Positions 60,277 through 64,000 of a DNA stretch of 64,000 nt are shown here, piece by piece; the stretch's first letter is position 1; each line of letters starts with the position of its first letter. This stretch comes from Comamonadaceae bacterium 2FH. GTDB lineage: Bacteria > Pseudomonadota > Gammaproteobacteria > Burkholderiales > Burkholderiaceae_C. The notes under the pieces are model-generated. The model was given only the letters and a program-made list of their open reading frames with translations. It ran no database searches and was not told the origin of the DNA. The stretch is taken from positions 62,001-126,000 of the forward strand of contig SCMQ01000002.1 of NCBI GenBank assembly GCA_005503335.1, in the 5' to 3' direction. The position numbers and the translations under genes were made by a program.

Positions 60277-61596
60277 CTAGTGGAGCGGGATTTCGAGGGT
60301 GAAGGTGGCGCCCTGGCCGGGCCGGGACGCGACGCGGATGCGGCCGTGCACGCTGTCGAGCACGCGGCGGCAGAAGGCCAGGCCCAGGCCGTGGCCGGTG
60401 TCGTGGCTGGTGGAGAAGAAGGGCTCGAAGATGCGCGTCTGCAGCCGCGGCGCGATGCCGACGCCGGCGTCGCGCACCACGATCAGGCCCAGCGCCCCGC
60501 GCCGGTTCACCTCGATGTGCAGGTCGCCGGGCCGGGGCGTCTCGCCGGTCGCGGCCAGCGCGTGGAGGGCGTTCTTGAGCAGGTTGGCGATGACCTGGGT
60601 GAACAGCGTGAACGAGGACACGAACTGGAAGTCCTGCCTGATGTCCAGCGTCAGGCATTCGCGCTCGCGCGTGCTGCGGTAAGGGTAGTTGTGCACCACG
60701 TCGCGCACCACGTCGGCGGCCGAGACGGTGTCGGCGTGGGCGCGCAGGCGCAGCAGCCGCGCGTTGGCTATCTGCATGTCGATCTGGTGGTTCATGTGCC
60801 GCACCAGGCTGTGCAGCCTGCCGGCCAGGCGCTCCAGCCGCTCCTGCGCGGCGCCGGCCTCGGCCTGCGCCGCCTCGCCGCGCAGCGCGTCGCCGACCAG
60901 GGCCATGGTGGCCAGCGGCGTGCGCAGCTCGTGCGCCATGATGCCCATGCTGGCCAGGGTGTGGCTGACCTGCTCGCGGCGCAGGTTGGCGGCGGAAAAA
61001 CCCAGCGCCAGCGCGGTGCTCCAGGCGAAGACGAGCACCAGGGCGTTGACCTGCGCCTGCGTGGCGTCCATGGGCGCCGCGCCGGCCGGCGCCAGCCACA
61101 GGAACAGCAGCCAGGCGAGCCCGCCGCCGGTCGCCGTGCCCAGCGCGGCCAGGCGCCAGTCGGTCAGCTGGTGGTAGATCAGGATCACGGCCGCCAGGCT
61201 GGACAGCCAGACCGCGTTGCCGCCGTTGCACAGGTACATCCAGCTGAAGTACAGCGGCAGCTGCAGCCAGCAGATCAGCGCGAACAGCTGCCGGGCGCGG
61301 TCGCCCTGCGGCTCGCGCAGGCGCCGCTGGGCCAGGAAGGGGATGCCCAGCGCGGCGACCCCCAGGCGCAGCCAGGGACTCTCCCAGGGCTGGGGCAGCC
61401 AGACCGTCCAGATCCAGCCGAACAGCGGCTGGCCCACCAGGTTGAACAGGCCGATCAGGCGCAGCCGCCAGGGCGAGGCGTGCAGCAGGGGCTCGAGCGG
61501 CCAGTCCCTCAGGCTCGCGGCCAGGCGCGCGCGCCAGCTGCGCGCGCCGGGGCGGCGGCGTTCTGGCGAGCTGGGGCGGAGGCGGGCGATCGGCAA
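60277..61596 (-). CDS. CqsS/LqsS/JqsS-like sensor histidine kinase
   Basis: 439 aa. N-terminal sensor with about six transmembrane helices (about 45-205), including LFNLVGQPLFGWIWTVWLPQ then PWESPW, the CqsS-type GxPLY..PQPYE signature. Kinase core: H222 in IMAHELRTPLATMAL, N-box VIANLLKNALHALA, G1 RDAGVGIAP, F-box FEPFFSTSHDTGHGLGLAFC. It should sense the alpha-hydroxyketone made by the neighbouring synthase. It has no fused receiver, unlike Vibrio CqsS, and resembles LqsS/JqsS in passing phosphate to the adjacent regulator. It is divergent from the LuxR-type gene over 50 bp. Confidence 0.87.
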   Translation of the reverse strand: MPIARLRPSSPERRRPGARSWRARLAASLRDWPLEPLLHASPWRLRLIGLFNLVGQPLFGWIWTVWLPQPWESPWLRLGVAALGIPFLAQRRLREPQGDRARQLFALICWLQLPLYFSWMYLCNGGNAVWLSSLAAVILIYHQLTDWRLAALGTATGGGLAWLLFLWLAPAGAAPMDATQAQVNALVLVFAWSTALALGFSAANLRREQVSHTLASMGIMAHELRTPLATMALVGDALRGEAAQAEAGAAQERLERLAGRLHSLVRHMNHQIDMQIANARLLRLRAHADTVSAADVVRDVVHNYPYRSTRERECLTLDIRQDFQFVSSFTLFTQVIANLLKNALHALAATGETPRPGDLHIEVNRRGALGLIVVRDAGVGIAPRLQTRIFEPFFSTSHDTGHGLGLAFCRRVLDSVHGRIRVASRPGQGATFTLEIPLH

Positions 61597-61646
61597 GGGG
61601 CGGTTCGGTCAGGGTGGTCCGTGCTATTGTCCCGCCTCCTGGATAC

Positions 61647-62321
61647 ATGGCGATGCAAGTACCTGTTAACTTTGACAGTGTCAAGCTGGACGGTCTGCTC
61701 AGCGACTGGGTGCTGGCCCTGCGCGAGTTCGCGGTCGAGGCGGTGGTGGTGCTGGCACCCGATCCCTTCGGCGGGCGCGACGACCGCCAGGTGGTGGCGG
61801 TGCACCCGCCGGTGCTGGCCGAGGCGGCCCACTCGCTGGCGCAAAGCCGCGACTTCGGCGCGCCCTGGCGCGAGTCGGACGCCCCGCTGGTGGCCTGGCA
61901 GCACATCGGCCGCAACGACGCCTCGGGCCACAGCCGCTGGCGCCGGCTGTGGCTGGCGCATGGCTTCCAGAGCGTGATCCGCGTCGAGTTCTCGCTGCCG
62001 GCCGAGCGCGCCTTCGAGTGCTTCATGTTCAGCCCGCGCGAGCTGCACGAGCGCGCCGAGGCCGCCATGCTGGTCTGGTCGGCGCTCAACATCTGGCCGC
62101 AGGTGCGGCGCGCCCTGGTGGCCGAGCGCGCCCTGCTGAGCCCGCGCGAACGCGAATGCCTGGCCCTGGCCTTCGAGGGGCTGACCGCGCGCCAGAGCGC
62201 GGCGCGCATGGACTGCAGCGAGCGCACGGTGAACTACCACCTGGCCAACGCCATGGCCAAGCTGCGCGTGGACAGCAAGCTCGCCGCCATCCAGCGCGCC
62301 TGCTGGCTGGGCGCGCTTTAG
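61647..62321 (+). CDS. LuxR-type regulator divergent from the sensor kinase
   Basis: 224 aa. The C-terminal GerE helix-turn-helix (about 158-220) reads LSPRERECLALAFEGLTARQ then SAARMDCSERTVNYHLANAM. The N-terminal 150 residues look like a LuxR autoinducer-type fold (GFQSVIRVEFSLPAERAFEC), but the key residues of acyl-homoserine-lactone pockets cannot be verified by eye. No luxI synthase lies in the window. It is a LuxR solo, likely part of, or downstream of, the alpha-hydroxyketone circuit by position. Start 61647, alternative 61653. Confidence 0.8.
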   Translation: MAMQVPVNFDSVKLDGLLSDWVLALREFAVEAVVVLAPDPFGGRDDRQVVAVHPPVLAEAAHSLAQSRDFGAPWRESDAPLVAWQHIGRNDASGHSRWRRLWLAHGFQSVIRVEFSLPAERAFECFMFSPRELHERAEAAMLVWSALNIWPQVRRALVAERALLSPRERECLALAFEGLTARQSAARMDCSERTVNYHLANAMAKLRVDSKLAAIQRACWLGAL

Positions 62322-62340
62322 GACGACAAAGGGGGCCGTC

Positions 62341-63828
62341 ATGAAAGTCCTGGTCGCCGGCTACCAGCACGAAACCAATACCTTCGCCCCGACCCGCGCC
62401 GACTGGGCCGCGTTCAACCGCGGCGACGCCTTCCCGGCCTTCGTCCATGGCCGGGCCATGCTGGCGCAGCTGAGCGGCGTCAACCTGCCGGTCGGCGGCT
62501 TCATCGACGCGGCGCGCAGCCTGGGCTGGCAGCTCGTGCCCAGCAGCTGGTGCGGCGCCATCCCCTCGTCCTACGTGACCGAGGACGCCTTCGAGCGCAT
62601 CGCCGCCGCCATCCTGGCCGACGTGCGGCGCGGCGGCTTCGACGCGGTCTACCTGGACCTGCACGGCGCGGCCGTGGCCGAGCATGTGGACGACAGCGAG
62701 GGCGAGCTGATCGCGCGCATACGCCGCGAAGTCGGCGCCGGGCTGCCCATCGTCGCCAGCCTGGACCTGCACGCCAACGTCAGCCATCGCATGCTGGCCG
62801 AGGCCGACGCCCTGGTGGCCTACCGCAGCTACCCGCATGTGGACATGGCGGCCACCGGTGAGCTGGCCGCGCAGCTGCTGGCCCGGCGCCTCAGGCTGGG
62901 CCGGCGCGAGCCCATGCACGCCCAGCGTCTGCCCTTCCTGATCCCGCTCAACGCGCAAAGCACCTGGATGGCGCCGGCCCAGGCGATCTACGAGGAGCTG
63001 GCCGAGCTCTCGCGCGACTTCGACTGCGTGCTGAGCTTCTGCATGGGCTTTCCCGCCGCCGACTTCGCCGAATGCGCGCCCATGGTCTGGGGCCATGGTG
63101 CGCGGGCCGAGGAAGCCGTGCACCGCCTGGCCGCGCGCGCGGCCGAGCCCACGCAGTGGCGTCCCGAGTACCTGGACGCCGGCCCCGCCGTGCAGCGCGC
63201 CCTGGCCCTGGCCGAGCACAGCGAGCGCCCCGTGGTGCTGGCCGACACCCAGGACAACCCGGGCGCCGGCGGCGACAGCAACACCACGGGCCTGCTGCAC
63301 GCGCTGCTGCAGCAGGGTGCTGGCCGGCGCTTTCCCGGCCGGGTCGCGCTGGGCCTGATGTACGACCCGCAGGCGGCCGCGGCCGCCTGCGCCGCAGGGC
63401 CTGGCGCGACCTTGCCGTTGACGCTGGGCGCGGCCGTGCCCACCTTCACCGGCCGGCCCAGCGACCCGCCGCTGGCCGGGCGCTTCACGGTGCGTGCCGT
63501 CGGCGGCGGCGCGGTAACGCTCAAGGGGCCGATGATGACCGGCCTCAGCGTGCAGCTCGGCGCCTGCGCCTGCCTGGAGATCGAGGGCCTGCTGGTGGCC
63601 GTGGCCAGCGGCAAGCAGCAGATGCTGGACCGCGAGCTGTTCCGCATGGTCGGCATAGAGCCCGAGGCCATGAAGATCCTGGCCGTCAAGAGCTCCAACC
63701 ATTTCCGCGCCGACTTCACGCCCATCGCCTCGCAGATCCTGGTGGCCAAGGCCGCCGGACCGATGGCGGCCGACCCGGCCGACCTGCCCTGGAAGAAGCT
63801 GGCGCCTGGCACGCGCACCCGGCCCTGA
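62341..63828 (+). CDS. M81-family metallopeptidase (MlrC-like)
   Basis: 495 aa, full length. DUF1485/M81 features: VLVAGYQHETNTFAPTRADW at the N-terminus, LDLHGAAVAEHVDDSEGELI, ASLDLHANVSHRMLAEAD, YRSYPHVDMAATG, DTQDNPGAGGDSNTTGLL and SSNHFRADFTPIA. Relatives include microcystinase C, which cleaves linearised microcystin fragments, but most family members have unknown substrates. Starts 19 bp after the LuxR-type gene on the same strand, so it may be co-transcribed. Confidence 0.88.
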   Translation: MKVLVAGYQHETNTFAPTRADWAAFNRGDAFPAFVHGRAMLAQLSGVNLPVGGFIDAARSLGWQLVPSSWCGAIPSSYVTEDAFERIAAAILADVRRGGFDAVYLDLHGAAVAEHVDDSEGELIARIRREVGAGLPIVASLDLHANVSHRMLAEADALVAYRSYPHVDMAATGELAAQLLARRLRLGRREPMHAQRLPFLIPLNAQSTWMAPAQAIYEELAELSRDFDCVLSFCMGFPAADFAECAPMVWGHGARAEEAVHRLAARAAEPTQWRPEYLDAGPAVQRALALAEHSERPVVLADTQDNPGAGGDSNTTGLLHALLQQGAGRRFPGRVALGLMYDPQAAAAACAAGPGATLPLTLGAAVPTFTGRPSDPPLAGRFTVRAVGGGAVTLKGPMMTGLSVQLGACACLEIEGLLVAVASGKQQMLDRELFRMVGIEPEAMKILAVKSSNHFRADFTPIASQILVAKAAGPMAADPADLPWKKLAPGTRTRP

Positions 63829-63901
63829 GCCAGGGTAGGCGGCGCGCCGTTCCCCATGTTGGGGCGCGCGCCCGCATAATGCGCCCAGAGAGAGACACAC
63901 C

Positions 63902-64000
63902 ATGAGTTTTCTGGCGATCGACGTGGGCAACACCCGCCTCAAGTGGGCGCTGTACGAGGCGCCGCGTCCCGGCGCGGCCCTGCTGGCCCATGGCGCCGAG
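63902..64000 (+). CDS. coaX: type III pantothenate kinase CoaX, 3' end outside window
   Basis: Only the first 33 codons are present. [20 protein letters not shown] is the N-terminal phosphate-binding motif of CoaX (DxGNTxxKW). It phosphorylates pantothenate in CoA synthesis. The start is preceded by AGAGAGA. The usual partner birA is not seen upstream; mlrC-like is there instead. Confidence 0.9.
   Translation, partial: MSFLAIDVGNTRLKWALYEAPRPGAALLAHGAE

Noticed and set aside
59300-62227. A single 975-codon minus-strand frame that could look like a giant fusion protein
   Set aside because: Only its last 324 codons (from 60274) encode a real protein; the rest is out of frame with the histidine kinase and antisense to the LuxR-type gene.

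Overview
The window is a GC-rich (roughly 70%) bacterial chromosome segment, best placed in the Betaproteobacteria, family Comamonadaceae (Acidovorax/Alicycliphilus/Melaminivora-like). This rests on gene content (pxpBCA, a fused isobutyryl-CoA mutase IcmF, a persulfide dioxygenase-rhodanese fusion, CoaX) and on a roughly 75-bp dispersed palindromic element that I associate with comamonad genomes. It is not tied to a species. Coding density is very high, no gap exceeds 300 bp, and I saw no rRNA, tRNA, CRISPR array or complete insertion sequence.

Layout. 1-7.3 kb: end of the 5-oxoprolinase operon (pxpB-pxpC-pxpA), an rRNA pseudouridine synthase, a GAF-GGDEF protein with a degenerate active site, htpG behind a textbook sigma-32 promoter, and a Gly/Val-rich lipoprotein. 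7.3-14.7 kb: a type I restriction-modification island in which hsdM has lost its whole catalytic core, and an ATPase plus HNH-like pair (Septu-like) sits between hsdS and hsdR; a crotonase stub marks its right edge. 14.7-22.8 kb: a potassium/stress cluster (metallophosphoesterase, Ser/Thr kinase-USP fusion, SrkA, short KdpD, KdpE, Kup) divergent from a Kch-like channel, with an FNR-type palindrome between them. 22.8-23.8 kb: ohrR-ohr with its operator. 23.8-26.06 kb: a small accessory segment (AAA/DUF4143 ATPase, GIY-YIG protein) full of REP-like repeats and bounded by two copies of the 3' end of the 3-hydroxybutyryl-CoA dehydrogenase gene.

27-45 kb is a long minus-strand glycan operon: an initiating sugar-phosphate transferase, UDP-glucuronate and UDP-xylose synthesis, the pseudaminic acid pathway (pseB, pseC, a PseG-PseH fusion, pseI and a PseF-like cytidylyltransferase), a WbuX/Y/Z amidotransferase set that should add an acetamidino group, a flippase, and less certain transferases. 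45-48.3 kb holds toxin-antitoxin genes (an orphan XRE regulator, ParDE, a MntA-HepT pair with a G9 tract in mntA) around galE. 48.3-57.8 kb carries a YdcF-like protein, a FecR/DUF6600-like secreted protein, IcmF with an in-frame repeat insertion, an AraC-type regulator, PPK2 and the persulfide dioxygenase-rhodanese fusion.

57.9-62.3 kb is the most system-like locus: a CqsA/LqsA/JqsA-type alpha-hydroxyketone autoinducer synthase facing a CqsS/LqsS-type sensor kinase and an atypical LqsR-like response regulator, plus a divergent LuxR-type regulator. This is a candidate complete quorum-sensing circuit. The window ends with an M81-family (MlrC-like) peptidase and the start of coaX.
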